NCBI GenBank assembly: GCA_012837565.1
Contig: DUQY01000271.1
Location: 1 to 30,329, forward strand
Reading direction: 5' to 3'
Length of the DNA: 30,329 nt
DNA from: Bacteroidales bacterium
GTDB taxonomy: Bacteria > Bacteroidota > Bacteroidia > Bacteroidales > P3
In this document: piece after piece, positions 7,260 through 15,804 of the stretch
Position numbering within the stretch: position 1 is the stretch's first letter
Layout of the letters: each line of letters opens with the position of its first letter
Notes under the pieces: generated by a model
The model's input: only the letters and a program-made list of their open reading frames with translations
What the model was told of the DNA's origin: nothing
Databases searched by the model: none
Translations under genes and position numbers: made by a program

Positions 7260-7994
7260 ATGTCTGATAGTATAGTAATTATTCCAACTTATAACGAGAA
7301 AGAGAATATAGAGAATATTATTAAAAAGGTGTTTTCATTAGAGAAGGATTTTGATATTCTAATTATTGATGATGGATCTCCTGATGGAACTGCCGATATT
7401 GTGAAAAGGTTAATGAAAGATTTCCCTCAAAGACTTAATATGGAAGAAAGGAAAGGAAAGCTTGGGCTAGGAACAGCTTATATTCACGGATTCAAATGGG
7501 CTATTAATAAAAAATATGATTATATTTTTGAAATGGATGCCGATTTCTCTCATAATCCAGATGATTTAATTAATCTATATAATTCTTGTGCTAATGGTGC
7601 CGATCTTTCAATTGGTTCAAGGTATGTTGATGGAAAAATATCTGTTGTGAATTGGCCAATAGGAAGAGTTATTATGTCTTACTATGCCTCCTCTTACGTT
7701 AGGCTTATAACAGGACTTAAGATAGGTGACGCAACAGCAGGTTTTGTTTGTTATAGGAGGCAATTACTTGAGGCTATGAATTTAGAAAAGGTTAAGTTTG
7801 TTGGATACGCTTTCCAAATAGAAATGAAATACACAGCCTATAAACTTGGATTCAAATTAAATGAGGTGCCAATTATCTTTGCCGATAGAGTTCTCGGACA
7901 ATCGAAAATGAGCATGAAGATATTTAAGGAAGCCTTCTTTGGAGTTTGGAGCTTAAGATTTAGAAACTGGAGTAAATACAAGAAAACGAAATAA
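7260..7994 (+). CDS. GT2 polyprenol-phosphate mannose synthase-like glycosyltransferase
   Basis: This 244-residue protein matches the DPM1/polyprenol monophosphomannose synthase group of GT2 enzymes, which move a sugar from a nucleotide donor to a polyprenyl phosphate on the cytoplasmic face of the membrane. Visible are VIIPTYNEKENIE (residues 6-18), the IIDDGSPDGT donor-site motif (35-44), KLGLGTAYIHGF (67-78) and the metal-binding MDADFSHNP (92-100, Asp93 and Asp95). The C-terminus is short, with no transmembrane extension, so this is the soluble form. In Bacteroidetes such enzymes are thought to supply lipid-linked mannose for protein or lipid glycosylation, but the donor sugar cannot be read here. 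DPP IV follows after 34 bases. Confidence 0.85.
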   Translation: MSDSIVIIPTYNEKENIENIIKKVFSLEKDFDILIIDDGSPDGTADIVKRLMKDFPQRLNMEERKGKLGLGTAYIHGFKWAINKKYDYIFEMDADFSHNPDDLINLYNSCANGADLSIGSRYVDGKISVVNWPIGRVIMSYYASSYVRLITGLKIGDATAGFVCYRRQLLEAMNLEKVKFVGYAFQIEMKYTAYKLGFKLNEVPIIFADRVLGQSKMSMKIFKEAFFGVWSLRFRNWSKYKKTK

Positions 7995-8028
7995 TAAATA
8001 TTCAAAATACAAATATTAAGGAAAAGCT

Positions 8029-10164
8029 ATGAAATTAAGAATTAATATACTTATAACTCTATTATTACTTGTTGTAACCAACATAGTTGTAGGTCAAAAT
8101 AGGATGTTGAAATTGGAGGATGTCCAAAGCAGAAACTACTACCCAACTAATATATATGACTCTAAGTTTATTGACAATACCGATGACTATACCTTCACTA
8201 AGGATGGGAAATCACTATGGTTAGGAACATCAAAAGAAGAGCCTAAAGAAATACTTAAACTAGAAGATATAAAAGATAATACCCCAAAATCTTTCTTTGG
8301 AATTAAATATGCTAACGAAAATGAGTTTTACTACACATCTACCAATGGTGATTTATGTCTTTATAATTTTAAAACTAAAATATCAACTATTGTTGCAAAT
8401 TTTGACAAGGAAGCAAGTCAAGTAGAAGTGTTTTACAAAAACCCAAGATTAGCTTTCAAGAAAGACGACAACCTTTTCGTTCAAGTTAACTCTGAAAACA
8501 GACAAATTACAAAAGACGGAACTAAAGATATTGTTTATGGAGAAGCTGTTCATAGAAATGAATTTGGAATAGACAAGGGACTTTTTTGGAGTAATGAGGG
8601 AGAGAAGTTAGCTTTCTATAGGATGGACCAGTCAATGGTTTCTTCATACCCACTTGTAAACACAGAAACAAGAATAGCAGAACATAATCCTGTAAAATAT
8701 CCTATGGCAGGGATGAAGTCTCATGAAGTTTTGGTTGGGGTTTATGATGTAGCATCTCAAGATGTAGTTTATCTTAAAACAAGAAAAGACGAAAGCTTAG
8801 AAGAAAGAGAAATGTATTTAACTAATATTTCTTTTTCACCTGATGCAAAAACTATATATATAGTAAAGCTTAATAGACTTCAAAACCATATCGTAATTGA
8901 AAGTTATAATTCAATAACTGGCCAAAAGACAGGAGTGTTATTTGAAGAGAAATCAAATAAATATGTTGAGCCACAAGTTCCAATGCTATTTATTCCCAAT
9001 TCACCAAATCAATTTCTTTGGTTAAGTCAAAGAGACGGATACAATCATATTTATCTATACGAGGCAAGTGGAAAACTAATTAAACAACTTACATCAGGAA
9101 ACTGGATGGTTAAGTCAATTGAAGGCTTTACTCAAAAGGCAGATGAGGTTTTTGTTTATGCAACAAAAGACTCGCCAATCGAAAACAACTTCTACGGAAT
9201 AAATATTAAAACAGGTAAGATAACAAGATATTCTCCTGACCATGGAACGCATAATGTAGCTTTTAATGCAAAAGGAACAATGTTTATCGACACTTATTCC
9301 AATTATAATGAAGTAGCTGGAAAAACACAAGTTCTTGATAAAAAAGGGAAGACTATTCGAGTAATAAACAATAGTGAAGACCCTTTAAAAGATATTGATG
9401 CTCCAACAATAGAAATATCAACTCTTAAATCTAAGGATGGAGTAGACTTATATTATAGAATGATTAAACCTAAAGATTTCGATCCAAATAAGAAATACCC
9501 AGTAATAGTATATGTTTATGGCGGTCCACACGCCCAACTTGTAACTGACAATTATTTAGGAGGAGCTAATAATTTCTTTATGTTCTTAGCTCAGCAAGGC
9601 TATATTGTTTGGACTCTAGATAATAGAGGTTCTGCAAATAGAGGTTATGAATTTGAATCTTCAATCTGGCATAACTGTGGATCAATTGAAGTTTCAGACC
9701 AAATGGAAGGAGTAAACTACTTGAAAACTCTACCTTATATTGATGGAGAAAGGATAGGTGTTGATGGTTGGAGCTATGGTGGCTTTATGTCAATTTCTCT
9801 TAAACTTAGAAACCCAGGAGTGTTTAAGGTAGCAACCGCAGGAGGTCCTGTAGTTCATTGGCAATGGTATGAGGCTATGTATGGAGAAAGATATATGGGA
9901 ACACCAGAAAATAATCCAGAAGGATACAAAAGCTCAACCGTATTAAATTATATTGACAATTTAGAAGGTAAATTACTTTTAATTGAAGGGTACCAAGATG
10001 CAACAGTACTTCCTCAGCACTCAATTGAGTTTCTTCGCAAGAGTGTGAAAAAAGGGAAACAAGTTGATTTCTTCCTTTATCCAGACCACGAACACAACGT
10101 TAGAGGCAAGGATAGGATACATTTGTATGAAAAGATTTACCTCTATCATAAAGAAAATCTATAA
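8029..10164 (+). CDS. dpp4: Dipeptidyl peptidase IV (S9B family)
   Basis: DPP IV removes X-Pro or X-Ala dipeptides from peptide N-termini in the periplasm or at the cell surface, feeding peptide-using metabolism. The 711-residue protein has a signal peptide (MKLRINILITLLLLVVTNIVVG, cut before QN), an N-terminal beta-propeller including LAFYRMDQSM, and a C-terminal hydrolase domain starting near residue 475. The triad is Ser582 (GWSYGG), Asp657 (YQDATV) and His689 (HEHNV). These positions are each 11 less than those I recall for the 723-residue Porphyromonas gingivalis enzyme (593, 668, 700), which supports the specific assignment. It has no T9SS C-terminal domain. The riboflavin synthase gene follows after 48 bases. 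Confidence 0.93.
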   Translation: MKLRINILITLLLLVVTNIVVGQNRMLKLEDVQSRNYYPTNIYDSKFIDNTDDYTFTKDGKSLWLGTSKEEPKEILKLEDIKDNTPKSFFGIKYANENEFYYTSTNGDLCLYNFKTKISTIVANFDKEASQVEVFYKNPRLAFKKDDNLFVQVNSENRQITKDGTKDIVYGEAVHRNEFGIDKGLFWSNEGEKLAFYRMDQSMVSSYPLVNTETRIAEHNPVKYPMAGMKSHEVLVGVYDVASQDVVYLKTRKDESLEEREMYLTNISFSPDAKTIYIVKLNRLQNHIVIESYNSITGQKTGVLFEEKSNKYVEPQVPMLFIPNSPNQFLWLSQRDGYNHIYLYEASGKLIKQLTSGNWMVKSIEGFTQKADEVFVYATKDSPIENNFYGINIKTGKITRYSPDHGTHNVAFNAKGTMFIDTYSNYNEVAGKTQVLDKKGKTIRVINNSEDPLKDIDAPTIEISTLKSKDGVDLYYRMIKPKDFDPNKKYPVIVYVYGGPHAQLVTDNYLGGANNFFMFLAQQGYIVWTLDNRGSANRGYEFESSIWHNCGSIEVSDQMEGVNYLKTLPYIDGERIGVDGWSYGGFMSISLKLRNPGVFKVATAGGPVVHWQWYEAMYGERYMGTPENNPEGYKSSTVLNYIDNLEGKLLLIEGYQDATVLPQHSIEFLRKSVKKGKQVDFFLYPDHEHNVRGKDRIHLYEKIYLYHKENL

Positions 10165-10212
10165 TAAATAGTAAGAATTTAGAGTTAAAGAATATAATAA
10201 TAGAAAAAAGAT

Positions 10213-10821
10213 ATGTTCACAGGAATAATAGAAAAGATGGCAAAAGTTATTGCTATTGAAAAGGAGAATACAAATTATCATTTTACGTTGGAAGTTGATA
10301 TTGCAAATGAGTTAAAGGTAGACCAATCTATGGCTCATGATGGATGTTGTTTGACAGTGGTTAAGTTAGATGCTAAGAAAAACCAATATGTTGTAACAGC
10401 AATGAAAGAAACAATGGACAATACTAATCTTTGTACTTGGGAAATAGGAACAGAGGTTAATGTAGAACGTTCAATGAAAATGGATGGTAGGTTTGATGGA
10501 CATATTGTTCAAGGACATGTTGATCAAGTTGCAAAATGCATAAAGGTTGTTGATGAAAATGGCTCTTGGAGGTATTTCTTTGAATACGACTCAACAAAAA
10601 ATAGCTTTACCGTTCCAAAAGGTTCAATAACCGTTAATGGAGTTAGTTTAACTGTTGTTGATTCTGAAAAAGGGATGTTCTCTGTTTCAATAATCCCTTT
10701 TACTCAAGAAATGACAAATTTCCACAATTTTAAAAAAGGTTCAATTGTAAATATAGAATTTGATGTGTTTGGCAAATACGTTCAAAAACTATTAGAACAA
10801 TATATGGAAGCTCAAAAATAA
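10213..10821 (+). CDS. ribE: Riboflavin synthase, alpha chain
   Basis: The enzyme dismutates two molecules of 6,7-dimethyl-8-ribityllumazine to riboflavin and the ribitylamino-pyrimidine, the last step of riboflavin synthesis, as a cytoplasmic trimer. The 202-residue protein begins with the hallmark MFTGIIEK and has two lumazine-binding repeats: residues 1 to about 97, and about 98-190 starting at GHIVQGHVDQ. CCLTVV (about 45-50) and VNGVSLTVV (about 143-151) are the equivalent strands in the two halves. The length is normal. No FMN riboswitch is visible in the 48 bases upstream, so any flavin control would have to lie elsewhere. hflX starts 3 bases after the stop, so the two are co-transcribed. 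Confidence 0.95.
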   Translation: MFTGIIEKMAKVIAIEKENTNYHFTLEVDIANELKVDQSMAHDGCCLTVVKLDAKKNQYVVTAMKETMDNTNLCTWEIGTEVNVERSMKMDGRFDGHIVQGHVDQVAKCIKVVDENGSWRYFFEYDSTKNSFTVPKGSITVNGVSLTVVDSEKGMFSVSIIPFTQEMTNFHNFKKGSIVNIEFDVFGKYVQKLLEQYMEAQK

Positions 10822-10824
10822 AAA

Positions 10825-12018
10825 ATGATAGATACAACAATTATAAGTCCAGACAAATGTGTTATGGTAGGAGTCTCAACACCTGATTCTCCCTATGAAA
10901 AAACTAAAGAATACTTAGAAGAACTTGCTTTCTTAATTGAAACTTCAGGAGGGGTAGCTGTTAAAAGCTTTATCCAAAGACTTCAATATAGGGACCCAAG
11001 AACATTTGTCGGGAAAGGAAAACTAGATGAAATTAAAGAATACCTTAATGCTGAGGAAATAGAGTTTGTTGTTTTCGACGACGAGTTATCTCCTTCGCAA
11101 ATGAGAAATATTGAAAAAGAATTAGACCGCAAGGTTATGGACAGAACAGGTCTAATTTTAAATATCTTTGCACAAAGAGCTAGAACCTCACATGCAAGAA
11201 CACAGGTTGAATTAGCTCAATACCAATATCTACTTCCTCGTTTAACAAAAATGTGGACACACCTTGACCGCCAAAGAGGAGGAGCCTCTATGAATATGAG
11301 AGGTCCAGGGGAAACCCAAATAGAAACCGATAGAAGAATAGTGTTAGATAAGATTTCTGCCTTAAAAGAAAAGCTAAAAGATATTGATAAGCAAAAGATT
11401 GTTCAAAGAAAGAATAGGGAAAGCCTTATTAGAGTTGCCTTAGTTGGATATACCAATGTTGGCAAATCAACCATAATGAACTTACTTGCAAAAAGTGAAG
11501 TGTTTGCTGAAAACAAGCTTTTCGCAACCTTAGATACAACAGTAAGAAAGGTAGTTATTGAAAACCTTCCATTTCTTTTGACTGACACCGTTGGTTTTAT
11601 AAGAAAGCTACCACATGGTTTGATAGAAAGTTTCAAATCAACCCTTGATGAGGTTCGTGAGGCTGATGTCTTAATTCATGTTGTGGATGTTTCTCATCCT
11701 GGTTTTGAAGAACAAATTGATGTTGTTAATCAAACCCTAACCGAAATCAAGGTAAATGACAAGCCAACCATTATGGTATTTAATAAAATTGATGCTTACA
11801 CTTATATTAGAAAAGACGAAGACGATTTAACTCCTGTATTAAGGGAGAATTGGAGCTTAGAGGATTTGAAATCTTCTTGGATGGGTCATGGAGATATTCC
11901 CTCATTCTTTATTTCTGCTAAGGAAAAAATTAATATTGAAGAGTTTAAGAATGAGATGTATGATAATATAAAAAGACTACATGCTATCCGTTATCCTTAT
12001 AATAGTTTTCTATACTAA
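10825..12018 (+). CDS. hflX: Ribosome-associated GTPase HflX
   Basis: HflX binds the 50S subunit and helps split or rescue stalled ribosomes under stress. The 397-residue protein has the N-terminal HflX domain (DPRTFVGKGKLDEI at about residues 52-65), the helical linker ending in RGPGETQIETDRR (about 155-167), and a GTPase domain with the P-loop GYTNVGKST (208-216), DTVGFIRKLP (G3, about 254-263) and NKID (G4, about 321-324). All nucleotide motifs are intact. It follows ribE by 3 bases and precedes the MscS gene by 20 bases. The length is in the normal range for Bacteroidetes HflX. Confidence 0.95.
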   Translation: MIDTTIISPDKCVMVGVSTPDSPYEKTKEYLEELAFLIETSGGVAVKSFIQRLQYRDPRTFVGKGKLDEIKEYLNAEEIEFVVFDDELSPSQMRNIEKELDRKVMDRTGLILNIFAQRARTSHARTQVELAQYQYLLPRLTKMWTHLDRQRGGASMNMRGPGETQIETDRRIVLDKISALKEKLKDIDKQKIVQRKNRESLIRVALVGYTNVGKSTIMNLLAKSEVFAENKLFATLDTTVRKVVIENLPFLLTDTVGFIRKLPHGLIESFKSTLDEVREADVLIHVVDVSHPGFEEQIDVVNQTLTEIKVNDKPTIMVFNKIDAYTYIRKDEDDLTPVLRENWSLEDLKSSWMGHGDIPSFFISAKEKINIEEFKNEMYDNIKRLHAIRYPYNSFLY

Positions 12019-12038
12019 CTTATAATTCAATTATATTT

Positions 12039-12965
12039 ATGTTACAAACAGACACAATAGTACAGACAGGTGAAAAATTGGCAAAAGGTGCAGTAAATGT
12101 AGAGAGTGTTACTGCAAATGCAGTAGAATCAACAGTTCAAACAGTTCAACAAAGCTGGGACATGCTTGGTCAGATTCAACAAAAAGGACTTAACCTTCTT
12201 TTAGATTTTGGTCCTAAAATTATTGTTGCAATAATACTTCTTTGGTTAGGATTCAAGTTAACTAATTTCCTTTCTAGAAGGATTTATAAAATAATGGTTA
12301 GAAGAAGTGTTGAGCCATCACTCGTTCCTTTTGTTACTCAAGTAACATCAATAGTTCTCAAAATACTTATCATTATAACAGTTATTAGTATTGTTGGAAT
12401 AGAAATGACTTCCTTTATTGCACTTTTAGGAGCAATGGGACTGGCCATTGGTATGGCTTTCTCTGGAACCCTTTCAAATGTTGCCGGAGGAGTAGTTCTT
12501 TTAGTCCTTAAAACCTTTAAGGTTGGTGATTATATTTCTGCGCAAGGCATTGAAGGAACAGTAAAGTCAATTTATATTTTCACAACCGTTCTTATAACAC
12601 CTGATAATAAAACAATATCTATTCCTAATGGGCCTCTTTCCACAGGAACAATAACTAACTATTCTCTTATGGAAACAAGGAGATTAGATATTAATATTAA
12701 GCTTGTTCACGGAACAGAAACAACTAAGATTGCTCAAGATATTATAGAGATAATGAAAGAAGACCCAAGGGTTTTAAAAGATCCTCAGCCTAATGTTCTA
12801 ACCAATATCACCGAATCCTCCGTTACTTTGGATGCAAGGTTTTGGGCTTTAAACAGCGATTACTGGCCTGTTAATGCAGCAATGAACGAGAAGATATATC
12901 AATACCTATATCAAAATAGCATTACCGTTCCATATAATAAACTTAGTGTACCTCACGATTCCTAA
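12039..12965 (+). CDS. Small-conductance mechanosensitive channel (MscS family)
   Basis: MscS channels open when membrane tension rises and release solutes after hypo-osmotic shock. This 308-residue protein has an unusual Thr/Val/Gln-rich, probably helical N-terminal segment of about 50 residues, then three membrane segments (about 58-78, 100-122 and 127-160). The third is the Gly/Ala-rich pore helix LGAMGLAIGMAFSGTLSN. The cytoplasmic beta domain follows (FKVGDYI, then IEGTVKSIYIFTTVL and ISIPNG), and then the C-terminal alpha/beta domain. The length is close to the E. coli prototype of 286 residues. It sits 20 bases after hflX and 10 before the UPF0104 gene. Confidence 0.92.
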   Translation: MLQTDTIVQTGEKLAKGAVNVESVTANAVESTVQTVQQSWDMLGQIQQKGLNLLLDFGPKIIVAIILLWLGFKLTNFLSRRIYKIMVRRSVEPSLVPFVTQVTSIVLKILIIITVISIVGIEMTSFIALLGAMGLAIGMAFSGTLSNVAGGVVLLVLKTFKVGDYISAQGIEGTVKSIYIFTTVLITPDNKTISIPNGPLSTGTITNYSLMETRRLDINIKLVHGTETTKIAQDIIEIMKEDPRVLKDPQPNVLTNITESSVTLDARFWALNSDYWPVNAAMNEKIYQYLYQNSITVPYNKLSVPHDS

Positions 12966-12975
12966 TAATTAATTA

Positions 12976-14217
12976 ATGGCTCATCCCCTAAAACTCTTCT
13001 CTTTCAATAGAGTAATTGTCCCTATCATCATAGGGTTGGCTGTTGCTATTTTTCTAATTGCTAAGGATTTTTCTGAACCTATTATTTCGGAAGTAGAGTT
13101 TGGACAAGGAGAGTATTATTGGATAGATGCAAACAAAGATAATGCAAAAGATATATCCGAACTTCATTTAGCAGATGAAGATAATTTAGGAAATATATCG
13201 GTCGATCACCAAAAAAACATTCTAAAACTAATTATTAAGAACTGGACCTGGGCTTCAACCATCTTCCTTCTTATTGCAATGTTTTTTGCAGTGATGAGAG
13301 ATTTTATGTATATGCTTAGGCTTAGACATTTGTCCGATAAACAGCTTTCTTGGAAGCAATCATTTCAAATTATTATGATTTGGGAGTTTGGTTCTGCAAT
13401 AACTCCTTCAATTGTTGGAGGGTCTGCCGTTGCCTTTTTCATTGTTTCATTGGAAGGGATAGGGGTTGCACGTTCAACATCAATTGTTTTGATAACAGCA
13501 CTCTTGGATGAACTTTTCTATATTATTATAGCACCAATTGCTATTTTCTTAGTTGGTGTTAATGCCGCTTTTGTACACGATTTTGATTTCAGATTGTTTG
13601 GATTAGATTTCGGAATTATAACCGTTTTCTTTATTGGATATGGTTTTATGTGCCTACTTACATTAATAATTCTATTGGCAATTTTCATATATCCAAACTC
13701 ATTTAAAAAGTTTCTCTACTACCTATCAAATAAAAAGATGTTTAGAAAGAAGAAATCAGACCTTCAAAAGATAGGTGATGATGTGATTACTTCTTCAATA
13801 GAGTTTAGGGGAAAGAGTTTTTGGTTTTGGATAAAGGCATATCTAATAACCATTTCCTCATGGATATCACGATTTTTGGTAGTTAACTTTATAATCTTGG
13901 CGTTCTCTTCCTATGGCGACCAATTGCTGATTTTTGCACGTCAACTTGTGATGTGGATTATCCTTTGCATTAGCCCAACACCTGGAAGTAGTGGTGTTGC
14001 AGAGTTTGCTTTCCCTATTTTCTTCAATGATTTCATCCCTCTTGGACTAGGTTCAACTCTTTCTGTACTTTGGAGACTCTACACCTATTATCCTTATATA
14101 ATCTTGGGTTTAATTATTCTTCCAATCTGGACAAAAAGAGTTTTAAGAAGGCAGAGGATGAAGAAGATAAAAGAAAATCAGGAAATAGAAAAACAAAACA
14201 AAGAATCAGGAAATTAA
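12976..14217 (+). CDS. YbhN/UPF0104-type (LPG synthase TM) membrane protein
   Basis: This 413-residue polytopic protein matches the lysylphosphatidylglycerol synthase transmembrane domain family (UPF0104/YbhN-like), whose members are proposed lipid flippases without the MprF aminoacyl domain. Typical are WEFGSAITPSIVGGSAVAFF (about 136-155) and the C-terminal SPTPGSSGVAEFAFP (about 336-350). Between the first and second membrane helices lies an acidic loop with two segments that look like EF-hand loops, residues 51-62 (D-x-N-x-D...E) and 67-78 (D-x-D..G-x-I). The last 14 codons match the phase of the 21-bp repeat array and the TAA stop is the first codon of array B, so the tail may derive from repeat units. 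The substrate is unknown. Confidence 0.8.
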   Translation: MAHPLKLFSFNRVIVPIIIGLAVAIFLIAKDFSEPIISEVEFGQGEYYWIDANKDNAKDISELHLADEDNLGNISVDHQKNILKLIIKNWTWASTIFLLIAMFFAVMRDFMYMLRLRHLSDKQLSWKQSFQIIMIWEFGSAITPSIVGGSAVAFFIVSLEGIGVARSTSIVLITALLDELFYIIIAPIAIFLVGVNAAFVHDFDFRLFGLDFGIITVFFIGYGFMCLLTLIILLAIFIYPNSFKKFLYYLSNKKMFRKKKSDLQKIGDDVITSSIEFRGKSFWFWIKAYLITISSWISRFLVVNFIILAFSSYGDQLLIFARQLVMWIILCISPTPGSSGVAEFAFPIFFNDFIPLGLGSTLSVLWRLYTYYPYIILGLIILPIWTKRVLRRQRMKKIKENQEIEKQNKESGN

Positions 14218-14298
14218 AACGCTGAAACAATTTACTGAATCGCTGAACTAATTTCTTGAATCAAAGAAAGAAAAAATTGAAACGAAGACTTATTTTTT
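14215..14298. repeat. 21-bp phased repeat array B (4 units) between convergent genes
   Basis: Units start at 14215, 14236, 14257 and 14278, with cores CGCTG, CGCTG, CAAAG and CGAAG at positions 6-10 and T at position 1 of each. The first unit begins on the TAA stop of the UPF0104 gene and the last ends at the first base of the mpl stop codon (14298-14300, minus strand), so the array fills the whole gap. Two further in-phase 21-base blocks upstream (14173 and 14194) keep Y at 6 and G at 10 but lie inside the coding region. Confidence 0.85.
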
Positions 14299-15653
14299 TA
14301 TATTAGGTCATCGGCAAGTTTCTCAAAAATAATACCATCGAAATTACCAGAACTCATCATAAGGAGATTTGTATTCTCCCATTTATGGCTTTTGATTTCT
14401 AAAACAACATCCTTTGATGAGGTGAAAACTTTAATGTCCCTTCTTCCAAAAGCTTCGAAAACTTGCTGCTTTGTTATTTCTGCTAATCCCTTATGAGCAA
14501 TTGTATGAGGGTTAAAATAAACTATTGCATCATCTGCCATATCCATAGATCCCTTATATTGCAAAAGAAACTCAGCATTTAGACTGCTAAATGTGTGAAG
14601 CTCCATTGTTGCAATTAGTTTTCTTTGTGGGAACTGTTCTTTTAGAGCTGAAATAGTTGCTTTAAGTTTTGAAGGAGAATGAGCAAAGTCTTTGTAAATT
14701 TCAACGCTATCGTTTTTCTTTACAAGCTCCAATCGCTTTGATGCTCCAGTAAAACTGCCAATCTCTCTTAGGAAGTCTTCGTTCTTTACGCCAATTCTTT
14801 CACAAACAAGCATTGCTCCATATAGGTTCATAAGATTATGTTTCCCAAAAACCTCAATAGGATATTCTTTTTCGTTCCAAATAACAAAGGTTTTGCCGTT
14901 TTCAATTTTGTGATTAATAATACTATAAGGCAATTTCTCAATATCTTTTCTCGAGTTTTCAGCAATCTCTTTTACAATTTCATCTTCCTTACAATATATT
15001 AAAGAACCGTTTTCTCTTATCTTTTGGCAGAAAACTTCGAACTGCTCAACATATATATCAAAAGTAGGGAAGACATTTATATGATCCCACGCTATACCAC
15101 TTATTAATGCGATGTTTGGCTGGTAGAGGTGAAACTTTGGTCTAAGGTCAATAGGAGAGGTCAAGTATTCATCACCCTCAATAACCATATACTTTGCCTC
15201 TTCAGTTATTTTAACCATAACCTCGAAACCCTCGAGTTGTGCTCCAACCATATAATCAGTCTCAATGTTCAATTTGTTAAGAACATGAAGAATCATTGCT
15301 GTTATAGATGTCTTTCCATGGCTTCCACCAATAACTATTCTTATCTTCTCTTTCGACATCTGGTACAAAAATTCAGGATAGGAATATATCTTTATGCCTA
15401 GCTCTTGTGCCTTTACAAGTTCTGGATTATCTTTCTTTGCATGCATACCAAGAATAACCGCATCCAAACCCTTTGATACATTATTAATATCCCATCCGAT
15501 TTTCTTAGGCAATATTCCATAGCTTTCTAATCTTGATTTGGCTGGATCAAATATTTCGTCATCAGAACCAGTAACCTTATGTCCTTTCTTACATAGTGCA
15601 ATTGCTAAATTATGCATTGCACTACCACCAATTGCAATAAAATGAATTCTCAT
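14298..15653 (-). CDS. mpl: Murein tripeptide ligase Mpl
   Basis: Mpl joins UDP-MurNAc to L-Ala-gamma-D-Glu-meso-DAP recovered from old cell wall, an ATP-dependent step of peptidoglycan recycling in the cytoplasm. The 451-residue protein has the Mur-ligase layout: a Rossmann domain starting MRIHFIAIGGSAMHNLA, the ATP-binding GGSHGKTS (residues 109-116), a central domain with EGDEY and the substrate region, and a C-terminal domain with GASKRLE and KDFAHSPSKL. HFIAIGGSAM rather than the HxxGIGGxGM of MurC, and the DFAHSP motif, favour Mpl over MurC. It is transcribed alone, convergent with the UPF0104 gene, across repeat array B. MurB at the left edge belongs to the same wall pathway. Confidence 0.9.
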   Translation of the reverse strand: MRIHFIAIGGSAMHNLAIALCKKGHKVTGSDDEIFDPAKSRLESYGILPKKIGWDINNVSKGLDAVILGMHAKKDNPELVKAQELGIKIYSYPEFLYQMSKEKIRIVIGGSHGKTSITAMILHVLNKLNIETDYMVGAQLEGFEVMVKITEEAKYMVIEGDEYLTSPIDLRPKFHLYQPNIALISGIAWDHINVFPTFDIYVEQFEVFCQKIRENGSLIYCKEDEIVKEIAENSRKDIEKLPYSIINHKIENGKTFVIWNEKEYPIEVFGKHNLMNLYGAMLVCERIGVKNEDFLREIGSFTGASKRLELVKKNDSVEIYKDFAHSPSKLKATISALKEQFPQRKLIATMELHTFSSLNAEFLLQYKGSMDMADDAIVYFNPHTIAHKGLAEITKQQVFEAFGRRDIKVFTSSKDVVLEIKSHKWENTNLLMMSSGNFDGIIFEKLADDLI

Positions 15654-15674
15654 ATATCTTCTATTATTTACTTA

Positions 15675-15682
15675 CAAAAGTA
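15675..15682 (-). promoter_or_regulatory. Possible -7 box for mpl
   Basis: On the minus strand this reads TACTTTTG, matching TAnnTTTG, about 20 bases before the mpl ATG. No clear -33 TTG was found upstream. Confidence 0.38.
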
Positions 15683-15723
15683 ATAATTATTTGATACTCT
15701 ACACGAAAAAAAAGTTTAAAAGT

Positions 15724-15753
15724 TTGTTTTTATAAAATTCTGTAGTATATTTG
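15724..15753 (+). promoter_or_regulatory. Promoter of the first T9SS cargo gene
   Basis: TTG at 15724-15726 (TTTG with the preceding T) and TATATTTG at 15746-15753 are separated by 19 bases. This is the best match to the Bacteroidetes -33/-7 promoter in the window. It leaves a leader of roughly 45 bases before the ATG at 15805. Confidence 0.7.
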
Positions 15754-15804
15754 CACATTAGAACACAAATAAGAATAAATAGTTTAAACAAAAACAAATT
15801 AATC

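Noticed and set aside
10165..10212. FMN riboswitch before riboflavin synthase
   Set aside because: The gap is only 48 AT-rich bases, too short for the RFN element, and shows none of its conserved stems.
15129..15401. Open frame of 90 codons on the plus strand inside mpl
   Set aside because: It is antisense to a fully conserved part of mpl and encodes no recognisable motif.
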